Positions 16,192 through 24,933 of a DNA stretch of 64,000 bases are shown here, piece by piece. How positions within the stretch are numbered: the first letter of the stretch is position 1; each line of letters begins with the position of its first letter. The translations under genes and the position numbers were made by a program. The notes under the pieces are model-generated. The model was given only the letters and a program-made list of their open reading frames with translations. It ran no database searches and was not told the DNA's origin. This stretch comes from Bremerella sp. TYQ1 (lineage in GTDB: Bacteria > Planctomycetota > Planctomycetia > Pirellulales > Pirellulaceae), in the NCBI RefSeq assembly GCF_020150455.1, contig NZ_CP083740.1, positions 4,588,001 to 4,652,000 of the forward strand, written 5' to 3'.

Positions 16192-16420
16192 GCATCCTAA
16201 CGGAAGTTGAGACAGGGTCGTAACAGAGAAGAGGATCCTGGATAACAGGGGCCGGTATTAAGAAGAGGCACACCGGTTTTTGGCCTTAATCCTTTAGAGG
16301 CATTGGGTTAAGGTCGTTCCGAAAGGATGATAAGAGGCTTGAGTTGGAAGGATCTCCCCCTTCCATCCCGAATAGAACAGGCGAGTTCGTTTCACTGAAG
16401 CGACTCGCCTGTTTTATTTT
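16192..16420 (+). ncRNA. Candidate sigma-54-dependent structured small RNA
   Basis: A roughly 229-nt span from the predicted start of the sigma-54 promoter to a U-rich terminator. Local stems are visible: CCGGT 16252-16256 with ACCGG 16272-16276; a 12-bp stem (with G-U pairs) between 16281-16292 and 16305-16316; TGGAAGG 16345-16351 with CCTTCCA 16359-16365; and the terminator stem. The longest ATG frame I found inside is 23 codons (16328) with its Shine-Dalgarno-like GAAAGG too close to the ATG. It could instead be a long leader, but the terminator separates it from the gene at 16798. It matches no RNA family I recognise. Confidence 0.6.
16378..16420 (+). terminator. Intrinsic terminator of the candidate small RNA
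   Basis: Stem ACAGGCGAGT (16378-16387) pairs exactly with ACTCGCCTGT (16403-16412), followed by TTTTATTTT to 16420. No protein-coding gene ends upstream on this strand, which supports an RNA gene here. Confidence 0.8.
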
Positions 16421-16428
16421 GCACGTTG

Positions 16429-16453
16429 CAAAATTGATCAGTGTGCAATTTTG
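16429..16453. repeat. Short inverted repeat CAAAATTG/CAATTTTG
   Basis: Perfect 8-bp arms at 16429-16436 and 16446-16453 around a 9-nt spacer, just after the terminator. It is AT-rich and symmetrical, so it could be an operator for the downstream DUF1549 gene or a second hairpin. No function can be assigned. Confidence 0.4.
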
Positions 16454-16681
16454 ATACGCCCCGGATGGGGGTTTCAGTGCTGCGAAATGCGATACCAAAT
16501 CGAAAAATGAAAATTGGTGCTAAAAAACCAACTTTTTCCCACCCCGGAATAATCTACTTGAAATCCGCAGAATAGATTAAAAGCCCGGTATCGCAGCTCT
16601 AAGCGGGAGAAAACTCGCAGAAATCCCGCCAATCCAGGAAAAACAACGAGTACATTCATAGTACAGACTCGTTTATCCAGG

Positions 16682-16727
16682 GTGAGTTACGACATTGTAG
16701 CAATGTCTCGTCAGGATGGTAGCTCAC
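16682..16727 (+). promoter_or_regulatory. Structured 5' leader element upstream of the DUF1549 gene
   Basis: GTGAGTTAC (16682-16690) can pair with GTAGCTCAC (16719-16727), 9 bp with one G-U, directly stacked on a perfect hairpin GACATTG-TAG-CAATGTC (16691-16707). It lies 70 bp upstream of the start codon at 16798 and may be a leader regulatory RNA or a protein-binding palindrome. The rest of 16454-16797 shows nothing else. Confidence 0.5.
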
Positions 16728-16797
16728 GATGGACAACCTAACTCGTTACGCACGAGGGCTTTTCGCCGTCCATTTCAATTGTAGAAGAGGTAACCCC

Positions 16798-18468
16798 ATG
16801 TCGCGCTGGCAATTTATTCCCGTCACTTTCGGCTTAGTGCTCGCATTTGCCGCGGGTTCGTCGGCCGCCGATAAGTCGAATGATTACGGCATCCCTCAGG
16901 TCGCAAAGATCAACGAACAGATTCGCCTGGGCTGGGAAGACTACGGAATCACCCCTTCACCGGAAGAAATCGACACCGTTTGGGCTCGTCGGCTGTTCTT
17001 AGACGTGCTGGGGCGTGTTCCTTCGGTTGATGAACTGAACGAATTTCAGCGTGATCGCTCGAAAGATAAGAAGAAGGCACTTGTCGACAAACTGCTCTAC
17101 GACGAGAAGTACACCGAAGAGTACGCCCGAAACTGGACCACTATCTGGACGAACGTTCTGATCGGTCGTAATGGCGGAACGGATAACAACTCGCAGATCA
17201 GCCGTCCTGGCATGCAGAAGTACCTGCGTGACAGCTTTGCTCGTAACAAGCCATACGATCAAATGGTGAAAGAGCTTGTCAGTGCGACAGGGGCCAATAC
17301 GCCTGGGATGCCTGGCTTCAACGGTGCGGTCAACTTCTATATGGATAAGCTGGACGAAAACGGCGTCCAGGCAACCGCCAAAACGGCACAGATCTTCTTG
17401 GGCATGCAGGTGCAATGCACGCAGTGCCATAACCATCCGTTCAACGAATGGAAGCAAGAGAAGTTCTGGAACCTGAATGCGTTCTTCCGTCAAACGCGAG
17501 CACGCCGTGGCGAGATGCCAGCCGGTGGCGACGACAACATGCGAGCAATGACGCTCAGCAATGTCGACTTCATGGGCGAAGGCCGTAACATCAACAATGC
17601 AGAAATCTACTACGAACTACGTAACGGTTTGCTGAAAGTCGCCTATCCAGAATTTCTGGATGGCCAAAAGATTCCAACCAGCGGTCGCGTGAACGAAGTG
17701 AACCGCCGTGATGAACTTGCGAAGTTCATCACCGACTCGGAAAGTCTGCCGGAAGCGATCGCGAATCGTTACTGGGGCCACTTCCTCGGTTATGGTTTCA
17801 CCAAGCCTGTGGATGACATGGGACCGCACAATCGTCCTACTCATCCTGAACTGATCAGCTACTTGGGCGAAGAAGTTCGTGGAAACAGCTTTAACTTGAA
17901 GGACCTGATCCGTTGGATCGCGCTGAGCGAAGCGTATGGTCTTTCCAGCCGAATCACTAAGGGGAATGCCCTGGATGATCCGACGGTGGGTGAACCACCT
18001 AAGTTCAGTCATTTCTATCTGCGTCAGATGCAGGCCGAACAACTGTACGAATCGCTGCTTGTAGCCACCGAAGCTCACAAGACTCGCGGCAGCTACGAAG
18101 CTCAGGAAAAGAAGAAGAGCGAATGGATGCAGCAGTTCGTCACCGCTTTCGGCACCGACGAAGGGGACGAAGCGACGACGTTCAACGGTACCATTCCTCA
18201 AGCGCTCATGATGTTCAATGGCGACTTGGTCATGGACGCTGTGAGCACCAAGCCTGGTAGCTTCATCCACACGATGGCTTCCGAAGGCCGCGATGGCAAG
18301 GAAGCGATTAATCACTTGTACATGGCAACGGTCGCTCGACGTCCGACACGCAACGAGCTGCAAGCTGCTAACTACTTGATTGGCGTTCATAAGGGCGACA
18401 TGGCCAAAGCATTGCAAGATGTCTTCTGGGCCCTGCTGAACAGCAACGAGTTCATTTTGAATCACTAA
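16798..18468 (+). CDS. DUF1549/DUF1553 (PSCyt2/PSD1-type) exported protein
   Basis: 556 residues from the ATG at 16798, preceded by AGAGGTAA. A start 69 nt upstream would displace the signal peptide ([20 protein letters not shown], cleavage near SSAADK). The N-terminal half is DUF1549 ([20 protein letters not shown] and the [18 protein letters not shown] motif, whose CxxCH can bind heme). The C-terminal half is DUF1553 ([33 protein letters not shown]). These proteins are periplasmic, confined largely to planctomycetes and relatives, and almost always precede a DUF1501 gene, as here. They are thought to take part in polymer or sulfated-sugar metabolism, but the reaction is not established. Confidence 0.92.
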   Translation: MSRWQFIPVTFGLVLAFAAGSSAADKSNDYGIPQVAKINEQIRLGWEDYGITPSPEEIDTVWARRLFLDVLGRVPSVDELNEFQRDRSKDKKKALVDKLLYDEKYTEEYARNWTTIWTNVLIGRNGGTDNNSQISRPGMQKYLRDSFARNKPYDQMVKELVSATGANTPGMPGFNGAVNFYMDKLDENGVQATAKTAQIFLGMQVQCTQCHNHPFNEWKQEKFWNLNAFFRQTRARRGEMPAGGDDNMRAMTLSNVDFMGEGRNINNAEIYYELRNGLLKVAYPEFLDGQKIPTSGRVNEVNRRDELAKFITDSESLPEAIANRYWGHFLGYGFTKPVDDMGPHNRPTHPELISYLGEEVRGNSFNLKDLIRWIALSEAYGLSSRITKGNALDDPTVGEPPKFSHFYLRQMQAEQLYESLLVATEAHKTRGSYEAQEKKKSEWMQQFVTAFGTDEGDEATTFNGTIPQALMMFNGDLVMDAVSTKPGSFIHTMASEGRDGKEAINHLYMATVARRPTRNELQAANYLIGVHKGDMAKALQDVFWALLNSNEFILNH

Positions 18469-18541
18469 ACTTTCGACGTACTCCAACCAGTAACCACATC
18501 GCTGGCCCGAGTCGTCGGGCGCATCAATAAGGAACTTTTCT

Positions 18542-19810
18542 ATGAGTATGACTCCTCAGGGGATGACCCGACGTCACTTCATGTCTCACATGGCTGGTGC
18601 TTCCGCAATGGTTGCTCCGTCGCTGATGATGGGAAGTGCCATTCAGGCCAACGCCCAAGAATTGAAGAAACGCGGCAAGAGCTGCATCATGCTGTGGATG
18701 GGTGGTGGTCCAAGCACGATGGACTTGTGGGACTTGAAGCCTGGTACGAACACCGGCGGTCCTTTCCGTCCCATCAGCACCAAGGGCGACGTGCAGATCT
18801 CGGAACACCTTCCGAAGGTCGCCCAGGTGATGGATAACCTCTCGATCGTTCGCTCGATGAGCACGCGTGAAGCGGATCACGGTCGTGGTCGTTACTACAT
18901 GCACACCGGCTACGTTCCTAATCCAAACATCGAGCACCCAAGCTACGGTTCGGTGATCGCTCACGAATTGGCCAGCGACCACAACGAATTGGAAATTCCT
19001 CCATTCGTCTCCGTTGGTGGTGGTAGTGTCGGTCCAGGCTTCCTCGGAATGTCGTGGGCACCGTTCACTGTCAGCAGCAGCGGTCAGGTTCGTAACCTGG
19101 GTATGAAGGGCTGGGGCGATGAAACGCTGCAAAGCCGCTTGAGCATGCTGCAAATGATCGAACGTGGTTTCGTCAGCCAAGATCGCGGTCAGGCTGCCAT
19201 GGATCATGCAAAGATCCTGGACAAGACCGTCAAGCTGATGACCAGCGATCAGATGAAGGCCTTCAAGGTGATGGAAGAGCCGGAAGAAATGAAGGAACTG
19301 TACGGTAACGATGGCTTCGGCCGTGGTTGCTTGCTGGCTCGACGTTTGGTCGAAGCAGGCGTTCCGTTCATCGAAGTTGACCTGGGCGGTTGGGATAACC
19401 ACCAGAACATCTTCAACACCCTTTCCGACAACAAGCTGCCGGTTCTCGATCGTGCGATGAGCGCGTTGGTGACCGACCTCAAGCAGCGTGGCTTGCTCGA
19501 AAGCACCACGATCGTGTGGATGGGTGAATTCAGCCGTACCCCACGTATCAACGGCAACACCGGTCGTGACCACTGGGCTCGCAGCTGGAGCACGGTCGTC
19601 GGTGGTGGTGGTATCAACGGCGGTATCGCTGTCGGTGCGACCAGCTCGGATGGTACTCGCGTCGAAACGGAACCATACAGCTCGGAAGACCTGATGGCTA
19701 CGGTTTGCCGTGCAATGGGTATCTCGCTTGATACAACGTTCACCAGCAAGAGCGGTCGTCCGATGAAGATCGCCAATGGTGGCAAAGTTATCAAGGAATT
19801 GGTCGCCTAG
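18542..19810 (+). CDS. DUF1501 protein with Tat signal
   Basis: 422 residues, start supported by AAGGAA 9 nt upstream. The N-terminus MTRRHFMSHMAGASAM is a twin-arginine (Tat) signal, so the protein is exported folded. The body is the DUF1501 alkaline-phosphatase-like fold: CIMLWMGGGPSTMDLWDLKP near the mature start, DLGGWDNHQNIFN around residue 280 and VWMGEFSRTPRINGNTGRDH around residue 325, which hold the expected metal-binding Asp and His residues. The family is linked to sulfatase-like hydrolases. It follows the DUF1549/DUF1553 gene by 73 bp as one transcription unit. Confidence 0.92.
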   Translation: MSMTPQGMTRRHFMSHMAGASAMVAPSLMMGSAIQANAQELKKRGKSCIMLWMGGGPSTMDLWDLKPGTNTGGPFRPISTKGDVQISEHLPKVAQVMDNLSIVRSMSTREADHGRGRYYMHTGYVPNPNIEHPSYGSVIAHELASDHNELEIPPFVSVGGGSVGPGFLGMSWAPFTVSSSGQVRNLGMKGWGDETLQSRLSMLQMIERGFVSQDRGQAAMDHAKILDKTVKLMTSDQMKAFKVMEEPEEMKELYGNDGFGRGCLLARRLVEAGVPFIEVDLGGWDNHQNIFNTLSDNKLPVLDRAMSALVTDLKQRGLLESTTIVWMGEFSRTPRINGNTGRDHWARSWSTVVGGGGINGGIAVGATSSDGTRVETEPYSSEDLMATVCRAMGISLDTTFTSKSGRPMKIANGGKVIKELVA

Positions 19811-19922
19811 AAAAAGGTGAAAAAAGTTTCGCAGAGCGGGAAGAAAATCGAGACCTCACTGCGAACCTATTAATAACCAAGCAACATCAGCCCGTCGAAG
19901 TTGTTACTTCCTCGGGAAAAAG

Positions 19923-20012
19923 CCGGGTAAAACAGTCCCGGCGACATAATCCAACGAAGCGCGACGGTCGAAAGCCCCTGATTACCTCGTGGTAGTAAAG
20001 ACTTTCGGCCGT
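19923..20012 (+). terminator. Structured 3' end of the DUF1549-DUF1501 unit
   Basis: A hairpin CCGGG/CCCGG (19923-19941) is followed by a longer stem ACGGTCGAAAG (19964-19974) with CTTTCGGCCGT (20002-20012), 11 bp including one G-U pair, whose loop carries a smaller TACC/GGTA hairpin. The tail GTTTCGTTTCTT is only moderately T-rich. The rest of 19811-20130 shows no gene. Confidence 0.55.
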
Positions 20013-20130
20013 GTTTCGTTTCTTGGGGAAGTTATTCCGAGAAGTTCGTTCGCAGGCTATTAATTATTTGCCAAGCGATCAGATAGTCTTGATCATTCGT
20101 TTGAGCTTTTCTTCAGAACATTTAGCTAGC

Positions 20131-21282
20131 TCAAACGCTTCCTTGCTTTTCTTCCAGCGTCGTGCGAAGACGCCCGGTCTTGCGGTCGCGACAGCTTTGC
20201 CACCAATGTTTCAGTCGAAGAATCTGAGCGCGGGGAGCTAACATCGGATAGTGTGTCATGCGACCAACGGTGGCAATTCGCGTCATCCAGCGACGTTTGG
20301 CCTCAAAAGAGCCTGGCCCCATATCGAGCGATACGTCCCCTCGCTCGAAGCTATCGCGAATCAGCATGGCCGTCAGCACGGTTCCCAGGCCATGTTCTCT
20401 TGCTTTAGGAGCATCGCCACGGCGCAGTCCGAAGATATGTCCGTGTGAGCAATAGTTGTAGCAGAATCCAACTGGTCGCCCATCGAAGTGCAAGATGGCC
20501 AAGTCGAGCATGCCTAGTTCTGTCGCAGCGATGTGACAGGACTTAATGTAGGCGCGAATCTGGCGATGCGAAATCGTGGTGCCTGTGGTTGAATGCCCTT
20601 GCCAGCTTTTCTCGGCGATTGCTGTAGCTTGGGTATACAAATCCCAGCGAGGATCGCAGTCCCCGGCTTCTTTGCCCTTGGGTCGATAACGCTCGAGATG
20701 AACCCGTCCGGTAAGATCGAATTTCTTTAACTTGCGGCGAATCTCGCTACGCAGCTTTGGACTGCGTGCCCGCAAATAGTCTTCCCAGTCTCCGTCGAAG
20801 TCGACGAACGCCGTTTCTTTCCAAACTCCTGGGTTCGCGGAGTAGCCTGCTTCGGTCATCGCGCTGCTGGTCAGATTGATCTCCATGTCTTCTTCTGCCA
20901 GCCAGCGCAGATCGATCATGTCCCAGTTTCGAGGAGTTTCCTGAACGTGCTGAAGCGCACGGCTTAATGTCTTTTGAGGGTTCTCAGCAAGCACGCTGAA
21001 GTGGGTTCCCCAGTCGGCCAGTGGATAAGTCAGAACGCGAACGCGCCCCAGACGTGTCGGCTCGTTCACAACAACCAGAGGTACGACCCCAACAAGTCGC
21101 TGCTCTTCCAATACAAGGATGACGCGCAGCGATTTACCTTCTCCGAAGTGCTTCCAATAGATTTGAAGCCATTCCAAGGTCTGGAAGAACGTCGCGCCGG
21201 GAGTCGATTCCCACAAGCGATGCCAGTTGCATCGCACGTAGGACAAATCCTGCGGCTCGTTAATTTCCAAAACACGAAGCAT
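20131..21282 (-). CDS. GNAT/FemAB-like acyltransferase (CelD/BcsL type)
   Basis: 383 residues from the ATG at 21282 (MLRVLEINEPQDL); an in-frame start at 21330 adds 16 unconserved residues. The N-terminal half has ATFFQTLEWLQIYWKHFG and VLVLEEQRLVGVVPLVVV, and the C-terminal half has LAILHFDGRPVGFCYNYCSHG, DAPKAREHGLGTVLTAMLIRD and a final DMGPGSFEAKRRWM, the layout of the Acetyltransf_6 (CelD/BcsL) family used in polysaccharide or cell-surface modification. A distant paralogue lies at 42384-43589. The substrate is not predictable. It is transcribed leftward, away from the pseudokinase terminator. Confidence 0.82.
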   Translation of the reverse strand: MLRVLEINEPQDLSYVRCNWHRLWESTPGATFFQTLEWLQIYWKHFGEGKSLRVILVLEEQRLVGVVPLVVVNEPTRLGRVRVLTYPLADWGTHFSVLAENPQKTLSRALQHVQETPRNWDMIDLRWLAEEDMEINLTSSAMTEAGYSANPGVWKETAFVDFDGDWEDYLRARSPKLRSEIRRKLKKFDLTGRVHLERYRPKGKEAGDCDPRWDLYTQATAIAEKSWQGHSTTGTTISHRQIRAYIKSCHIAATELGMLDLAILHFDGRPVGFCYNYCSHGHIFGLRRGDAPKAREHGLGTVLTAMLIRDSFERGDVSLDMGPGSFEAKRRWMTRIATVGRMTHYPMLAPRAQILRLKHWWQSCRDRKTGRLRTTLEEKQGSV

Positions 21283-21459
21283 TGAAGCTGAGTCCTGAGA
21301 TCGGGGCAGTTCATGGTGGCCGCGGTTCATGCAAACAGGGCCGCTCGACTCACTTCAACCTTATGCCGGGAAACAGATCAGGGCCGCCAGATGGTTGCGG
21401 TAATCCCCACCTCTCGGATGGATCTACGTTGCTAAAGCCGTTGCAATCGATACAAATAG

Positions 21460-21496
21460 AAGAGGCCTGCCGAGTGACTCACTCGACAGGCCTCTT
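21460..21496 (-). terminator. Terminator downstream of the pseudokinase gene
   Basis: AGAGGCCTGCCGAGTGA (21461-21477) pairs with the complementary arm at 21479-21495 with one mismatch, flanked by TTTT on the plus side and a weaker TTCTATTTG on the minus side. It lies 31 bp beyond the stop of the minus-strand gene at 21527-23458. Confidence 0.75.
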
Positions 21497-21526
21497 TTGT
21501 AGGAACGAACTAAGCGAATTGCGAAG

Positions 21527-23458
21527 TTAGAACTGTGTTTCACCTGACGAGAAGCCAGGATTCACGGGGAACAAAGGAGCTCGCTTGGTCGGTGTTTCGC
21601 TCTCGATAGGACCAGCTTCCGGCGTCGCGACTTCCGAAACGTCGACGTCCAGTGCCTCCTCGGCCGGAGTCATGTCCGATTCGGCTGGAGATGCGTCTTC
21701 CATCGGTTCGGTGTCGGTTGTCTCGGCAGGCGATGTGTCAACGTCTTCTTCGGCCGCAGCCATTTCTGGCTTGCGAACCTCTTGCTGGGCATCGGTTCCC
21801 TGCGCGATACGCGGTTTGGAAGCGGCTGCTTCTTTGCCATTGTTTACGGAGATTGGTTTCGCCAGCACACTTTTGGCAAGCTCGACGGCCCCTTCCCCGT
21901 CAGGATATTCCTGGTACAGCGAGATGATACGACGGAAGATCTCGCGTCCTTCTTTCACTTCGCCCGAGAGAATCATTTCTTCGGCTTGCAGAACGAAGTC
22001 GTTCAGCGAAGACTGCTGGACGCCGCTTCGAACACGCAAATGCTGGAGAAGGTTAATCTCTTTTTGGGCGATCAAATGATAGGGACGGTTGTCGGTGGTA
22101 TCAGGAAGTTCTTCCAGCATCTTGTCGTATTGATGCCACGCAGCAAGATGATTGCCGGCTTCTTCCAAGCCGCGTGCATTGGCCAAACGACGCTCGGCAT
22201 CGCTTCGGAACTCGCGTCCCATACGTAGGCTGATTGCCAAGCGAGCCTCGGCGCGTTCTACGTGAATCATGTCGATCCAGCCGTGGGCTGTTTCGGCATA
22301 CTCACTTTCAGGATAGCGATCTAGTAGCGGTTGAATGTAATTCGTTTCCGCCTCGCGCCACTTGGTGGTGTCTTCGGTCAGCATCAACGGTTCCGCTTTG
22401 GCGTAAAGCTGAGCGTCGTTTAGCGGGCGAAGCAGCCAAACCAGTGCACCAACTACCACGATCAACGCCAAACCGAGGAAGATTCGGCTGTTAAAGAACG
22501 AGCCACGTTCCTGGTATCTCGGCTTATGCAGAAGCTTTTCTGCCTCGCTCCGATCGATCCCGATATCGATGATGCTCTCGCGTCCATTGTTGCCAACCAA
22601 CGCGTGTTCGATGGCGCTCATGCCTCGCGCGACGGCGTCTTGCGATTCGCGAAGACCAGCGGCGACCGCGTCGATATCAGATGGGCGACGGTCAGGCATC
22701 ACTTCGATCATTCGCATGATGACGCGATCGAGCCAAACCGGACAGTCCAGTTCCAGCGACGCAGGGCGTTCGGGCAGTTTCCAACGCTCTTCACCCGAAG
22801 CGAGCGGGTTGAACGGCAATTTGCCGGTGATCATTTCGTACAGAACGCAGCCAAGCGAGAAGATATCGGTGGCGTCGTCGACGTACTGTGGATCTTCAAA
22901 CTGTTCTGGCGAGAGATACTGCTGTCGGTCTTTCGGGAAGAGCAACAAGGAAGAACGTCGCCAGCGAGGATCAGCCCAAAAACTTGTCAGCTGAACTTTC
23001 AGCGGCTGGCGTGGATCTTTCAGACCATCGCCGGAAAGCAGGATGTGGGCCGGGCGAACATCAAGGTGATGGATGTTCATGTGATGGGCGGCCGCGAGCG
23101 CGGCACAAACCTGCAGGCCAATCTCAACCACCGTTTCCCACGGCAGTGGCCCATGCTGATCAAGATATTGTTGAAGGCTGATACCGTCCACAAAGTCGAG
23201 TGCAAAGAATGGAATCCCCTGATCGATGCCAGCGCCGTGATAGCGGACAATGTTGGGGTGATTCATCTTCATCAGCTGACGACTACGCTTTTCGAGCCGC
23301 CGCCGAGCACGAGGATTCTCTGCGTATCGTTCAGGCAGGATGCAAACGACCGCTTGGCGTTTTTGTTTTAGATGGAAGCCATGGAACACATGGCTGGAGG
23401 GGTCATTGCCGAGGCGGTTCTCCAGGGCAAATGGACCTAACTTGGATAGCTCAATCAT
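21527..23458 (-). CDS. Membrane-anchored serine/threonine kinase-fold protein, probable pseudokinase
   Basis: 643 residues from the ATG at 23458 (MIELSKLGPFALENRLG). The kinase fold is clear (NHPNIVRYHGAGI, QYLSPEQF, DIFSLGCVLYEMITGKLPF), but key residues are changed: the VAIK lysine is Cys39 (QAVVCILPE), the catalytic loop is HLDVRPAH (Asp133 kept, Asn replaced by His138) and the DFG Asp is Ser159 (TSFWADP). The alpha-C Glu may be Glu56. A transmembrane segment lies near 323-343 (IFLGLALIVVVGALVWLL), followed by a helical TPR-like extracytoplasmic region and an acidic Glu/Ser/Thr-rich tail. It probably senses or scaffolds rather than phosphorylates. Confidence 0.85.
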   Translation of the reverse strand: MIELSKLGPFALENRLGNDPSSHVFHGFHLKQKRQAVVCILPERYAENPRARRRLEKRSRQLMKMNHPNIVRYHGAGIDQGIPFFALDFVDGISLQQYLDQHGPLPWETVVEIGLQVCAALAAAHHMNIHHLDVRPAHILLSGDGLKDPRQPLKVQLTSFWADPRWRRSSLLLFPKDRQQYLSPEQFEDPQYVDDATDIFSLGCVLYEMITGKLPFNPLASGEERWKLPERPASLELDCPVWLDRVIMRMIEVMPDRRPSDIDAVAAGLRESQDAVARGMSAIEHALVGNNGRESIIDIGIDRSEAEKLLHKPRYQERGSFFNSRIFLGLALIVVVGALVWLLRPLNDAQLYAKAEPLMLTEDTTKWREAETNYIQPLLDRYPESEYAETAHGWIDMIHVERAEARLAISLRMGREFRSDAERRLANARGLEEAGNHLAAWHQYDKMLEELPDTTDNRPYHLIAQKEINLLQHLRVRSGVQQSSLNDFVLQAEEMILSGEVKEGREIFRRIISLYQEYPDGEGAVELAKSVLAKPISVNNGKEAAASKPRIAQGTDAQQEVRKPEMAAAEEDVDTSPAETTDTEPMEDASPAESDMTPAEEALDVDVSEVATPEAGPIESETPTKRAPLFPVNPGFSSGETQF

Positions 23459-23744
23459 CGATCGTTCCCTCAAATCGGTTAGGCATGCGAGGGGTCGCAA
23501 TCATTTGGACGCGCGCGGAATAGTAATCGTTCGCCTCTTCTGCCAAAAGATTAAACCGAGCAAACCACACGCCAGATTCGAACAAAGTGTCAGGATTTCC
23601 CTGATACTCGCTATAAGCCGTTATGGCTGCCCGACTTCTTGCCGCAAAATAATTCGCATCGAACTTGACTAATATTTATGACTTGCTGTCGATCTGAGAC
23701 GAATTGTCTCAAAATGAGCCAGTGTGGTCGTTCGGCAGTTTCTG
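23459..23744. other. Divergent intergenic region, pseudokinase / kdsD
   Basis: Together with the promoter listed next, this separates the leftward kinase-fold gene from the rightward kdsD. No gene or strong hairpin is visible; the kinase promoter must lie here but no clear hexamers stand out. Confidence 0.45.
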
Positions 23745-23773
23745 TTGAGGCATTTCGCGAAAACGCGTAGAAT
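23745..23773 (+). promoter_or_regulatory. Sigma-70-type promoter of the kdsD operon
   Basis: TTGAGG (23745-23750) and TAGAAT (23768-23773) are separated by 17 bp, each close to the housekeeping consensus, 72 bp before the kdsD start codon. Confidence 0.55.
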
Positions 23774-23844
23774 CGCCCCGCTTCGGTTGCCTACGTTGCA
23801 TCCGGTCCGCCGCAGCAATGACCCTGTCAAGGAAGACGCGTGTC

Positions 23845-24933
23845 ATGAGTTCGCCCATTCGTCGGGAAGAAACCTCCCTGCCCCGTGCTCATTGGATTGA
23901 GCATGGCCAAGCTACGATTCGCCACGAAGCAGACGTCATGCTGCGCGTCGCGGATGCGCTTGACGATCGATTTGCTACGGCAGTCGAAATGGTGCTGCGT
24001 TGCCCCGGGGATGTGATCATCAGCGGCATCGGCAAAGCAGGTCATGTCGGAACGAAGCTGGCGGCCACTTTTGCATCGACAGGAACACGCAGTCACTTTC
24101 TTCATCCGGCCGAAGCGATTCATGGTGACCTGGGACGCGTTGGCGAACAAGACATTGTGATCATGTTGTCGCAAAGTGGCGAAACCGAAGAAGTCGTACG
24201 CTTGCTGCCGATGATCCACGGGTTGGGGGCTTCGCTGATTGCCATTACTTCGTCGGCCGAAAACACCTTGGGCAAAGCAGCGACAGTCGTCTTGGAATTG
24301 GGTGGCATTACGGAAGCTTGCCCGCTGAATTTAGCACCCACGGCAAGTACTGCCGCTATGTTGGCGATGGGCGACGCGTTGGCGATGACAGTCAGTCAGC
24401 ATCGCGGTTTTCGTCCCGAAGACTTTGCCCGTTATCACCCCGGCGGAAGTCTTGGCCGTAAGTTGGCTTTCGTTGAAGAAAAGATGCGCCCGCTGGCTCA
24501 GTGTCGCGTTGCTTCCGATAAGCTTTCGATTCGCGACGTCTTCCAAAAGGTGCGCGTTACCGGGCGACGTACCGGAGCGGTGATGCTGGTCGACAACGCC
24601 GGGCGACTATCTGGGATCTTCACCGATAGCGATTTGGCGAGGCTCTTTGAACGAGACGACCTGGTCGATATTCATGCTCCGATTTCAACGGTGATGACAA
24701 CGCACCCCAAGACCACCATCATCGGAACTCGATTTCAGGCGGCACTCAACCGCCTGGCGAATGAAAAAATCAGCGAGTTGCCGGTGATTGACGCCGACGG
24801 TCGGCCTCTTGGTATGTTGGATGTGACGGATATGGTGGGTCAGGTTCCTCGCGACGAAGATTCGTCGACGGGGCAAGCCGAACGACCGACCCTCAAAATT
24901 CGTTATCCGAACCAAGACGAACGAGAGGCGTAG
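23845..24933 (+). CDS. kdsD: D-arabinose 5-phosphate isomerase (KpsF/GutQ family)
   Basis: 362 residues. It interconverts D-ribulose 5-phosphate and D-arabinose 5-phosphate, the first step toward Kdo. The ATG at 23845 is chosen because GGAAG precedes it at good spacing; an ATG at 23818 is also in frame. An N-terminal SIS domain (GDVIISGIGKAGHVGTKLAA, SQSGETEEVV, TASTAAMLAMGDALAM) is followed by two CBS domains (about 225-345), the normal architecture. The stop codon abuts the kdsC start, so the two are translationally linked. The presence of this gene and its neighbours argues for a Kdo-containing lipopolysaccharide. Confidence 0.93.
   Translation: MSSPIRREETSLPRAHWIEHGQATIRHEADVMLRVADALDDRFATAVEMVLRCPGDVIISGIGKAGHVGTKLAATFASTGTRSHFLHPAEAIHGDLGRVGEQDIVIMLSQSGETEEVVRLLPMIHGLGASLIAITSSAENTLGKAATVVLELGGITEACPLNLAPTASTAAMLAMGDALAMTVSQHRGFRPEDFARYHPGGSLGRKLAFVEEKMRPLAQCRVASDKLSIRDVFQKVRVTGRRTGAVMLVDNAGRLSGIFTDSDLARLFERDDLVDIHAPISTVMTTHPKTTIIGTRFQAALNRLANEKISELPVIDADGRPLGMLDVTDMVGQVPRDEDSSTGQAERPTLKIRYPNQDEREA

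Noticed and set aside
16328..16399. 23-codon reading frame inside the candidate small RNA
   Set aside because: The Shine-Dalgarno-like GAAAGG abuts the ATG and leaves no spacing; the frame also runs into the terminator hairpin. Better read as RNA.
18524..19573. Minus-strand reading frame of 349 codons opposite the DUF1501 gene
   Set aside because: Shadow of a strongly supported gene; His/Thr-rich composition typical of antisense frames.
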